A stretch of DNA of 5,355 bases, from NCBI GenBank assembly GCA_030840545.1, contig JAVEEH010000316.1:1-5355 (forward strand), written 5' to 3'. This document shows positions 1-5,247 of the stretch, one piece after another (position 1 is the stretch's first letter; each line of letters begins with the position of its first letter). Source of the DNA: Frankiaceae bacterium. GTDB taxonomy: Bacteria; Actinomycetota; Actinomycetes; JAFAQI01. Under the pieces are notes generated by a model, which was not told the DNA's origin, searched no databases, and worked only from the letters and a program-made list of their open reading frames with translations. The position numbers and the translations under genes are program-made.

Positions 1-344
1 CGGTTCACGGTGAGCACCTGCGTGTCAGCGGTGCCGGCCCCGCTCACGTGCACCCGCATCCGGGCACCCGGGTCATAGCCGGGCGGCGTCGTCACTTCCG
101 CCTTGCCGCTTCCTTGCAGGACGAACCCGCTTGCGTCCGCTTCCTGCAGCGAGCTGAACTGCTGCGTCGTCGTACGCGTCAGCGACACCGACCAGCCCCA
201 CTGCGACCAGCTCGGGTCGATCGACCGGTAGGAGATCGTCCTCGGCCTCGTCGGGTGGCCGAACGTCGCCATCATCGGCTTCATGAACGCGCGGAGGTCG
301 CGCGCCCAGTAGGGGAAGCTGTGGGTGCCGAACGTGTAGTTGTC
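1..344 (-). pseudogene. C-terminal remainder of the esterase, in frame beyond the TAA
   Basis: Reading the minus strand on from the TAA in the same frame gives 114 sense codons with no further stop, running off the left edge. The start reads DNYTFGTHSFPYWARDL, which matches the catalytic-histidine region of the antigen 85/esterase D superfamily (GTHS followed by a Trp/Tyr-containing helix). Next come a helical stretch (RAFMKPMMATF) and an apparent beta-rich accessory region containing WSQWGWSVSLTR and GFVLQGSGKAEVTTP, similar in style to C-terminal domains of actinobacterial secreted esterases. No independent start with a ribosome binding site is evident, so it is best seen as part of the gene at 345-1295. 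One changed base (TAC or TAT, Tyr, to TAA) would explain the break, with no frameshift. The true 3' end lies outside the window. Confidence 0.75.
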
Positions 345-1295
345 TTAGAAGCTCGGGATGCCCGCCTCGACCAGGTGCGGGTGGAAGTGCCGGGTCGACT
401 CGTAGACCAGGAACTCGATTCCCGAAGCGGCCGGATCGGGCGTGCTGTCGTAGGGGCCGGGGGCGCCTGTGCCGGTCCAGAGATAGATGCCCATCCCGCG
501 CAGGTTGGTCATCAGCGTCGATGGGTCGTGACCCTGCCAGTTGATCTCGTTGGTTGCTCGCGAGCCGAACATCGACCCCGGGGGGACCCTGTCGTCGCCG
601 ACAGCGATGGCTTCGATGACGGCCGTGGCTCCGACGATGACGTCGGGGTCGCGATCGATCTCGGGTGCGCCCGAGAAGGACGCCATGGCTGCGAACAGGT
701 CCGGGTGGCGGGCCGCCATCTCCGCCGATCCGTAGCCGCCCTGGGACAACCCGGCGACGGCTCGGCCGCGGCGTGCGGCGACCGTGCGCAGGTTGTGGTC
801 GACCCAAGGGATGAGCTGATCGATGAGGTAGGACTCGAACTGCGAGGGCCCGTGGCTCGTGGTGCGGTCGACCCAGTTGGTGAACCAGAAGCCGCCGTCG
901 CCATCGAAACCGCACTCGGGCATCACCGTGATGAGCGGGTAGGGCGCGGTCGTCTGCTCGGCGTGCCCGCTCTTGACCCAGTCGGACGCGAAGCCGCTGG
1001 TGCCGTGGAAGAGGTAGAGCACCGGATAGCGCCGGTGCGGGTGTTGGGCGTAGCCCGCCGGGAGCAGGATGCGGACGTTGATCGGTCGACCGATGTCGGC
1101 CGAGAGCACCCGGACGTTGTAGTCACGATCGTCGAACTGCTGCACGCCCAGGACATGAAGCCCATCGGCGTCGGCGAAGGCGGCCGACGCTGCATTCGCG
1201 GGCGGACGCGCCGGGGCGGCCGCCACCACGCCGGCTGGCAGCGCGAGGGCTGCAGCGGCGGCCAGCCACGACACCCGATGGACGAATCGCCGCAT
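345..1295 (-). CDS. Secreted alpha/beta-hydrolase esterase (antigen 85/esterase D superfamily), cut short by an in-frame stop
   Basis: This 316-residue product is a predicted exported serine esterase; the substrate cannot be told from sequence. An N-terminal signal peptide is visible: basic MRRFVHR, then an Ala/Leu-rich stretch to about residue 28, with likely cleavage near AAA or ANA (26-36). The hydrolase core follows: PVLYLFHGTSG (91-101, oxyanion side), and nucleophile motif GLSQGG with Ser184. The catalytic acid is probably Glu294 or Glu299 by rough comparison with antigen 85, which is uncertain. The frame ends at TAA (345-347) right after GIPSF. In this superfamily the next segment carries the catalytic histidine in a GTHS-type motif, and exactly that segment lies in the same frame beyond the stop. 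As read, the protein lacks its histidine and should be inactive unless the stop is an error or is read through. The ATG at 1295 was chosen because it gives a proper signal peptide; its ribosome binding site is weak. It is divergent from mreB. Confidence 0.82.
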   Translation of the reverse strand: MRRFVHRVSWLAAAAALALPAGVVAAAPARPPANAASAAFADADGLHVLGVQQFDDRDYNVRVLSADIGRPINVRILLPAGYAQHPHRRYPVLYLFHGTSGFASDWVKSGHAEQTTAPYPLITVMPECGFDGDGGFWFTNWVDRTTSHGPSQFESYLIDQLIPWVDHNLRTVAARRGRAVAGLSQGGYGSAEMAARHPDLFAAMASFSGAPEIDRDPDVIVGATAVIEAIAVGDDRVPPGSMFGSRATNEINWQGHDPSTLMTNLRGMGIYLWTGTGAPGPYDSTPDPAASGIEFLVYESTRHFHPHLVEAGIPSF

Positions 1296-1407
1296 GTCCG
1301 GCAGCGTCTCAGCCGGCGGAATCGCTGTCTACGGACCTGGTCGTGACCCGATCAGTCTCCAAGGCGTCGTTTGCGGGAGCTGCGCGGATTTGGGTCCCGG
1401 CGTGCTC

Positions 1408-1429
1408 GTCTGGGAGTCTGTTCCCAGGT
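1408..1429 (+). promoter_or_regulatory. Hairpin in the mreB leader
   Basis: CTGGGA (1410-1415) and TCCCAG (1422-1427) are perfect inverted arms around the 6-nt loop GTCTGT. In RNA the stem extends by U-G and G-U wobbles to eight pairs (1408-1429). It ends 5 nt before the Shine-Dalgarno site, so it could affect translation initiation or mRNA stability, or the DNA dyad could be a protein site. The structure is seen directly; any function is inferred. No convincing TANNNT-type -10 box was found on the plus strand in the 148-bp spacer. Confidence 0.4.
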
Positions 1430-1434
1430 CAACC

Positions 1435-1443
1435 GGAGGTGAG
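1435..1443 (+). promoter_or_regulatory. Strong ribosome binding site that fixes the mreB start
   Basis: GGAGGTGAG lies directly before the ATG at 1444 and is nearly a full match to the anti-Shine-Dalgarno sequence. It decides the start: the same frame is open back to an ATG at 1294, but those 50 extra codons have no comparable site, no MreB similarity, and begin at the start of the divergent esterase gene. Confidence 0.85.
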
Positions 1444-2472
1444 ATGGGCGGTCGGTCGTTGGCGATCGGGCGTGATCTGGCGATCGATCTGGGCACTGCG
1501 AACGTCCTCGTATATGCGCGCGGACGCGGCATTGTCGTGGACGAGCCGTCTGTGGTCACGCTGGACGTGAAGTCGGGACGGATGGTGGCCGCCGGATCAG
1601 AGGCGAAGGCGATGATCGGCCGGACGCCGCCGCGGTTGCGGACGGTCCGGCCGATGCGCGCCGGCGTGATCGCGGACTTCGAGACGACCGAACGGCTGAT
1701 TCGCTATCTGTTCCAACGGGTGCACGGCGGGCGCCATCTCGCCAAGCCACGCCTGGTCGTGGCCGTGCCGAGCGGCCTGACCGGGGTCGAGCGACGGGCA
1801 GTGAAGGAAGCCTGCCTCCATGCGGGTGCGCGCGGGGTCTATCTGCTGGAGGAACCGCTGGCCGCGGCGATCGGAGCGGGGCTGCCCGTGCACGAGCCGC
1901 GCGGCAGCCTGGTGGTCGACATCGGCGGCGGGACGACGGAGACCGCGGTGATCTCCCTCGGCGGCATGGTCTCGGTCACGGCCACGCGGGTGGGAGGCAA
2001 TGACCTCGACGATGCGATCCAGGCCTATGTCAAGAAGGAGTATGCGATCTCCATCGGGGACAGCACCGCGGAGCTGGTCAAGATCGCGGTGGGTTCCGCG
2101 TTCCCGCAGCCGAACGAGGCAACCGCGGAGATCCGGGGACGCGACCTGGTGACCGGCCTGCCGCGGACGGTGCTCGTCGACGCCAGTGAGATTCGGCGGG
2201 CGACCGAGGAGCCGCTGAACCAGATCGTCGACACCGTCAAGGCGACGCTGGACCTGTGCCCGCCGGAGCTCGCGGGCGATGTCATGGACCTCGGCATCAC
2301 GCTGGCAGGTGGCGGCGCATTGCTGACGGGCATGGACGAGCGGCTGCGCCATGAGACGGGGCTGCCGGTCCAGGTGTGCGACGACCCGCTGCGCACCGTC
2401 GCGACGGGAGCGGGGCTGTGCGTCGACCAGTTCGACGAGCTCAAGTCGGTGCTGACGGCGGCCGCGGACTAA
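1444..2472 (+). CDS. mreB: MreB-family rod-shape actin homologue
   Basis: This is a 342-residue bacterial actin, the usual MreB length. MreB forms membrane-bound ATP-dependent filaments that guide peptidoglycan synthesis. The whole actin-fold signature is present in order: phosphate-1 loop IDLGTANVLVY (14-24), GVIADFETTERLI (74-86), VVAVPSGLTGVERRA (105-119), the connect-1 region with LLEEPLAAAIGAG (134-146), phosphate-2 VVDIGGGTTETAVISLGG (157-174), the segment from TAELVKIAVGSA (208-219) to GRDLVTGLP (232-240), PPELAGDV (273-280), and the adenosine motif ITLAGGGALLTGMDERL (285-301). No key motif is broken, so it should bind nucleotide. Small departures from the usual consensus are Val21 (commonly Thr) after DLGTAN and GGN at 184-186 (commonly GGD). 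It stands alone: neither mreC/mreD nor cell-wall genes adjoin it. It could be an Mbl-like paralogue; the exact orthology cannot be settled here. Confidence 0.95.
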   Translation: MGGRSLAIGRDLAIDLGTANVLVYARGRGIVVDEPSVVTLDVKSGRMVAAGSEAKAMIGRTPPRLRTVRPMRAGVIADFETTERLIRYLFQRVHGGRHLAKPRLVVAVPSGLTGVERRAVKEACLHAGARGVYLLEEPLAAAIGAGLPVHEPRGSLVVDIGGGTTETAVISLGGMVSVTATRVGGNDLDDAIQAYVKKEYAISIGDSTAELVKIAVGSAFPQPNEATAEIRGRDLVTGLPRTVLVDASEIRRATEEPLNQIVDTVKATLDLCPPELAGDVMDLGITLAGGGALLTGMDERLRHETGLPVQVCDDPLRTVATGAGLCVDQFDELKSVLTAAAD

Positions 2473-2482
2473 GCCGCTCGGA

Positions 2483-2524
2483 CTGACCTGGGCGCCTGCT
2501 CAAGAGAGCAAACGCCCAGGTCAG
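2483..2524 (+). terminator. Two-tier stem-loop after mreB
   Basis: CTGACCTGGGCG (2483-2494) and CGCCCAGGTCAG (2513-2524) form a perfect 12-bp stem. Inside it, after a CC/AA internal loop, TGCTC (2497-2501) pairs with GAGCA (2506-2510) around an AAGA loop. It begins 10 nt after the mreB stop, so it is well placed to end that transcript. No T-run follows on either strand, which is common for GC-rich actinobacterial terminators. Because the dyad is symmetric, it could also act on transcripts leaving tRNA-Lys from the other side, starting 7 nt from the tRNA's 3' end. Confidence 0.8.
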
Positions 2525-2530
2525 AGGGGG

Positions 2531-2603
2531 TGCGCCGCCAGGGACTCGAACCCCGAACCCGCTGGTTAAGAGCCAGCTGCTCTGCCAATTGAGCTAGCGG
2601 CGC
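2531..2603 (-). tRNA. trnK: tRNA-Lys (anticodon CUU)
   Basis: A complete 73-nt cloverleaf is seen on the minus strand. Acceptor arms GCGCCGC and GCGGCGC pair perfectly. The D arm has GCTC/GAGC, and the anticodon stem GCTGG/CCAGC encloses loop CTCTTAA. The variable loop is GGGTT, and the T arm CGGGG/CCCTG encloses TTCGAGT. The anticodon CTT (minus-strand reading of 2570-2568) reads the lysine codon AAG, the dominant Lys codon at high GC. The discriminator base is A, and the following genomic bases are CCC, so CCA must be added by tRNA nucleotidyltransferase. It lies on the same strand as, and downstream of, the paa operon. Confidence 0.97.
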
Positions 2604-2612
2604 GCGCCGGTG

Positions 2613-2618
2613 AGCCTA
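2613..2618 (-). promoter_or_regulatory. Possible -10 element for tRNA-Lys
   Basis: On the minus strand this reads TAGGCT, a good match to the actinobacterial TANNNT -10 box, within TGCTAGGCTCACC. Transcription would start near 2606, only about 3 nt before the mature tRNA 5' end, which is an unusually short leader. No convincing -35 box lies 16-19 bp upstream. The alternative is that tRNA-Lys is made by read-through from paaE. Confidence 0.35.
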
Positions 2619-2639
2619 GCAGTGGGCGGGGATGCGAGG

Positions 2640-2698
2640 CTCCCGCACATGGATGCCCAGGATGCCGCTCGCAGGTGCGCCGAGGCCATGCGAGGGAG
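2640..2698 (-). terminator. Weak possible terminator or spacer structure after paaE
   Basis: In the 99-nt paaE to tRNA-Lys spacer, CTCCC-N3-CATGG (minus strand, 2698-2686) can pair with CCATG-N3-GGGAG (2652-2640). This gives two 5-bp helices joined by an imperfect internal region, with a 33-nt apical loop. There is no T-run. It is the best candidate here for ending the paa transcript, but the long loop makes it weak, and nothing else in the spacer looks like a terminator. Confidence 0.25.
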
Positions 2699-2702
2699 TC
2701 GC

Positions 2703-3767
2703 TCAGACGGCGTCGTAGTCGACGACGAGCCGGTCCGTCGTCGGATGTGACTGGCAGGTGAGGACGAACCCGGCGTCGGTCTCCCAGGGCTCGAGTGCAT
2801 AGTTGCGGTCCATCTCGACGGTGCCTTCGACCACCTTGGCCCGGCAGGTCGAGCAGACGCCGCCGCGGCATGAGTAGGGCAGGTCCAGCCCGGCCAGCTC
2901 GCCGGCTTCGAGCACGGTGTCGTCCGGGTGCGCCGCGACATCGGTCTTCACACCGTTCCAGACGAACGTCAGCCGGCGTCGCTCGCCGGTCTCGTGATGC
3001 ACCCGCGGCGCGGTCGGAGCAGTCGATCCGAACAGCTCGAGATGCACGTGGGTCGGGTCGACGCCAAGCGCCACCAGGGTGTCGCGCACGTCGAGCGTCA
3101 TCGGCTCGGGCCCGCAGATGAAGACCTCGTCGTACGACGACAGGTCGATCAACGTCGCGGCCAGCTCGCGTAGCTTGCCGCCGGTCAACCGCCCGTTGAG
3201 GACCGGCGCCGTCTGCTGCTCCCGGGAGAAGACGTGCATGACCTGAAGGCGGTCGACGTAGCGGTCCTTGAGGTCCTCCAACGCCTCCCGGAAGATGACC
3301 GTCGCGGGACCGCGGTTGCCGTAGACCAAGGTGAACCGGCTCTTCGGCTCGCGGGCGAGCGCCGAGCGCACCAGCGAGATGACCGGAGTGATGCCGCTGC
3401 CCGCGGCGATGCCCAGGTAGGACTTCTCCCGGGCCGGGTCGAGCGCGGTCGTGAACCGACCTGCCGGCGTCATCACGTCGAGGGTGTCGCCGACCTGCAG
3501 CGTCTCGCACGCGTAGACCCCGAACGCACCGCCGGGGATGTTCTTGACCGCCACCCGCAAGTCGCCGTCGTCCAGCCCGCTGCAGATCGAGTAAGAGCGC
3601 CGGACCTCATCCGCACCCTCGGCGGCAGGCATGCGGATCGTCAGGTGCTGGCCGGGTGCGAACGCGTAGTCCTCGCGGAGCTCGGCCGGCACCTCGAACG
3701 CGACCGACACGGTGTCGTCGGTCTCGCGACGCAGGTCGGCGACCCGCAAGGCGTGGAAGACAGGCAT
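2703..3767 (-). CDS. paaE: Phenylacetyl-CoA epoxidase, NADPH reductase subunit PaaE
   Basis: PaaE passes electrons from NADPH through FAD and a 2Fe-2S cluster to the di-iron site of PaaA, powering O2-dependent epoxidation of phenylacetyl-CoA in the cytosol. The 354-residue product has the full three-domain layout. The FAD-binding beta-barrel has RRSYSICS (56-63) and GGAFGVYA (79-86). The NAD(P)-binding domain has GIAAGSGITPVISL (119-132) and EVFICGPEPM (214-223). The C-terminal plant-type ferredoxin domain has cluster ligands Cys300, Cys305 and Cys308 in a C-x4-C-x2-C motif, plus Cys338. Length matches the family (about 350-360). The ATG at 3767 starts 7 nt after the paaD stop, and its N-terminus (MPVFHALRVADLRRET) fits the family. 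The nearest purine-rich sequence (AAGAAG) is rather distant, so expression probably relies on translational coupling. It is the last paa gene before tRNA-Lys. Confidence 0.97.
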   Translation of the reverse strand: MPVFHALRVADLRRETDDTVSVAFEVPAELREDYAFAPGQHLTIRMPAAEGADEVRRSYSICSGLDDGDLRVAVKNIPGGAFGVYACETLQVGDTLDVMTPAGRFTTALDPAREKSYLGIAAGSGITPVISLVRSALAREPKSRFTLVYGNRGPATVIFREALEDLKDRYVDRLQVMHVFSREQQTAPVLNGRLTGGKLRELAATLIDLSSYDEVFICGPEPMTLDVRDTLVALGVDPTHVHLELFGSTAPTAPRVHHETGERRRLTFVWNGVKTDVAAHPDDTVLEAGELAGLDLPYSCRGGVCSTCRAKVVEGTVEMDRNYALEPWETDAGFVLTCQSHPTTDRLVVDYDAV

Positions 3768-3774
3768 CGTGGCG

Positions 3775-4257
3775 TCAGTGCTTCTTGAAGTAGTCGAACG
3801 GTTCGCGGCAGGTCCTGCAGCGCCACAGTGCTTTGCACGGGGTCGAGCCGAAGCCCGCGAGCTCCTCCACCGAACCGGAGCCGCAGTGCGGGCACGCAGT
3901 CGGAGCGCCGACGTCGAGCAGCGGCAACGTCACCCGGCCGGACGGCGGCGCGATGCCGAAACCGAGCAGCTTGCCTTTCGCCTCGTCGCTCATCCAGTCG
4001 GTCGTCCAGGCCGGCGACAGCCGGGTGCGCACCTCCACCTCGGCGTAACGGTTCTCCAGTGCCGTGCGCACGTCCCGCGCGATGACCTCGGTTGCCGGGC
4101 AGCCGGAGTAGGTCGGCGTCAAGGTCACCCGCACCCGGTTGCCGTCGAGCTCCTCGACCTCGCGCACGATGCCCAGGTCGACGACTGACAGCGCGGGGAT
4201 CTCGGGGTCGGGCACGGTCGCGAGCAGGTCCCACACCGTCGCGGTCGTCTCGGTCAC
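3775..4257 (-). CDS. paaD: PaaD, MIP18/DUF59-type accessory factor of phenylacetyl-CoA epoxidase
   Basis: PaaD is required in vivo for epoxidase activity but is not part of the purified complex; a role in iron-sulfur maturation is inferred in the literature from its DUF59/MIP18 (SufT-like) domain. The 160-residue product has that domain at about 6-90, with VPDPEIPALSVVDLGI (15-30), VTLTPTYSGCPATEVI (44-59) including Cys53, and LSPAWTTDWMS (80-90). A C-terminal zinc-ribbon-like part follows, with Cys122-x2-Cys125 and Cys147-x2-Cys150 (plus Cys141), ending FDYFKKH. The GTG at 4257 was chosen because it overlaps the paaC stop as GTGA, has GGGAG 7 nt upstream and gives the family N-terminus. An in-frame ATG at 4359 would add 34 residues that are merely paaC read in another frame. 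Confidence 0.95.
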   Translation of the reverse strand: MTETTATVWDLLATVPDPEIPALSVVDLGIVREVEELDGNRVRVTLTPTYSGCPATEVIARDVRTALENRYAEVEVRTRLSPAWTTDWMSDEAKGKLLGFGIAPPSGRVTLPLLDVGAPTACPHCGSGSVEELAGFGSTPCKALWRCRTCREPFDYFKKH

Positions 4258-4955
4258 CAGGTCGCTCCCGGATGGGCGCGCGCGAGGGACTGCATCTCCG
4301 CCAACAGGTAGCCGAGATGCTCGGTGTGCCAGCCATCCGAGCTCGTGCGCTGGGTCCACGCGTCGCGCGCCGGCAGCGGCAACGTCGCCTCGGTCAGCAC
4401 CGATTCGACGCGGTCATACCAGCCGTCGACCGCCAGCTCACCGCGATAGGGCCAGAGCGCGTCGAGCGCGGCCACCATCCGTCGACGGGACTCGTCGGTG
4501 CCGTCGCCGAGCCGCACGACCCAGGCCGACGAGTGCCGCAGGTGATAGGCGTTCTCCTTGACCGCCTTCTCGGCGACGCCGCGCACGACTTCGTCGGGTG
4601 CCGTAGCGGCGAGCACCGGCCACACCTGCGCGAGCCAGCAGTCGACGAACAGCTGACGCAGGATCGTGTGGCCGTAGTCGCCGTTCGGCAGCTCGCAGAT
4701 CAGCGGGTTACGGAAGTCGGCCGGGTCGCGAAAGTAGGCGAGCTGGTCTTCGGAGACACCAACCTGGTCGCCGATGTGCGACAGCAGGCCGCGGGCCTGG
4801 CCGAGCAGGTCGAGCGCGATGTTGCCGAGCGCGATGTCCTCTTCCATCGTCGGGGCCTTGCTCATCCACTCGGAGAGCCGGTGGGAGAGCACGAGGCAGC
4901 CGTCGGCCAAGGTCTGCTGACCCGCCGCCGACGACAGGTCAGATGTTGCCGACAC
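4254..4955 (-). CDS. paaC: Phenylacetyl-CoA epoxidase structural subunit PaaC
   Basis: PaaC is the ferritin-like partner of PaaA. It forms the heterodimer that carries the active site but is itself considered non-catalytic. The 233-residue helical product shows the family landmarks LADGCLVLSHRLSEW (16-30), IALGNIALDLLGQAR (41-55), AYFRDPADFRNPL (73-85), AEKAVKENAYHLRHSS (128-143) and the C-terminal HLGYLLAEMQSLARAHPG (213-230). It is slightly shorter than the roughly 250-residue E. coli protein. The start is taken as GTG at 4955, which overlaps the end of paaB by 17 bp and leaves an N-terminus of family length. The Shine-Dalgarno site is weak (GAGAT), consistent with coupling to paaB. The frame is open further upstream to 5216, but that part is low-complexity Arg/Ser/Thr-rich sequence antisense in character to no family and simply shadows paaB. 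Confidence 0.95.
   Translation of the reverse strand: MSATSDLSSAAGQQTLADGCLVLSHRLSEWMSKAPTMEEDIALGNIALDLLGQARGLLSHIGDQVGVSEDQLAYFRDPADFRNPLICELPNGDYGHTILRQLFVDCWLAQVWPVLAATAPDEVVRGVAEKAVKENAYHLRHSSAWVVRLGDGTDESRRRMVAALDALWPYRGELAVDGWYDRVESVLTEATLPLPARDAWTQRTSSDGWHTEHLGYLLAEMQSLARAHPGATW
4265..4269 (-). promoter_or_regulatory. Ribosome binding site for paaD
   Basis: GGGAG on the minus strand lies 7 nt before the paaD GTG, inside the last codons of paaC. With the GTGA stop/start overlap it supports the short 160-residue start over the longer open frame. Confidence 0.65.
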
Positions 4956-5247
4956 CGTCGGGGATCTCATAGAACGTCGGGTGCCGGTAGATCTTGTCCA
5001 GTGCCGGCTCGAACAGCGAGCCCTTGTCCGCCGGGTCGCTGGCAACGATCTCTGTCGACGGCACGACCCAGATCGACACGCCTTCGCCTCGACGCGTGTA
5101 GACGTCGCGCGCGTTGCCGACGGCCATCTCGGCATCAACCGCGTGCACGCTGCCGACGTGCGCATGGTGCAAGCCGTTGCGCGCGCGGATGAAGACTTCC
5201 CACAACGGCCAGTCACTGCGCGCGCCGCCCCGCGGCTGCGCGGTCAC
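4939..5247 (-). CDS. paaB: Phenylacetyl-CoA epoxidase small subunit PaaB
   Basis: PaaB is the small subunit that bridges PaaA-PaaC heterodimers in the epoxidase complex and is needed for full activity. The 102-residue product covers the whole family with its conserved blocks: WPLWEVFIRARNGLHHAHVG (13-32), AVGNARDVYTRRGEGVSIWV (42-61), EIVASDP (66-72) and YRHPTFYEIPDGV (87-99). It is a few residues longer at the N-terminus than the 95-residue E. coli protein. The start is GTG at 5247, which overlaps the paaA stop as GTGA; GGAAG lies 7 nt upstream. Its own stop lies inside the beginning of paaC. Confidence 0.96.
   Translation of the reverse strand: MTAQPRGGARSDWPLWEVFIRARNGLHHAHVGSVHAVDAEMAVGNARDVYTRRGEGVSIWVVPSTEIVASDPADKGSLFEPALDKIYRHPTFYEIPDGVGNI

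Noticed and set aside
48..1346. A 432-codon open frame on the plus strand opposite the esterase
   Set aside because: Its product is Arg/Gly/Val-rich with no recognisable domain. The opposite strand has a signal peptide and a GxSxG hydrolase. It is an antisense shadow of a GC-rich gene.
1294..1443. N-terminal extension of mreB by 50 codons from the ATG at 1294
   Set aside because: There is no ribosome binding site and no MreB similarity, and it overlaps the first codon of the divergent esterase. The ATG at 1444 has GGAGGTGAG and gives the normal family length.
2531..2603. tRNA-Lys as an integration site for a mobile element
   Set aside because: tRNA genes are common integration targets, but there is no integrase, no direct repeat of the tRNA 3' end and no foreign-looking sequence in the window.
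2631..2666. Three GGATGC-like repeats in the paaE to tRNA-Lys spacer
   Set aside because: The copies are only 5-6 bp, irregularly spaced and without a conserved unit. That is expected by chance in this composition, and it is not an array or an attachment site.
2566..3510. A 314-codon minus-strand frame crossing paaE and tRNA-Lys
   Set aside because: It is Arg/Pro/Gly-rich, runs into the tRNA gene and is a different-frame shadow of paaE, whose domains are complete.
4258..4359. 34-residue upstream extension of paaD
   Set aside because: It lies wholly inside paaC in another frame. The GTG at 4257 has a ribosome binding site and the typical stop/start overlap.
4092..5192. A 366-codon plus-strand frame opposite paaB, paaC and paaD
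   Set aside because: It is Arg/Pro-rich, has no domain and faces three well-recognised genes. It is a shadow.
4956..5216. 87-residue upstream extension of paaC as one long frame
   Set aside because: The added part is low-complexity Ser/Thr/Arg sequence that shadows paaB, and PaaC homologues begin near the GTG at 4955.
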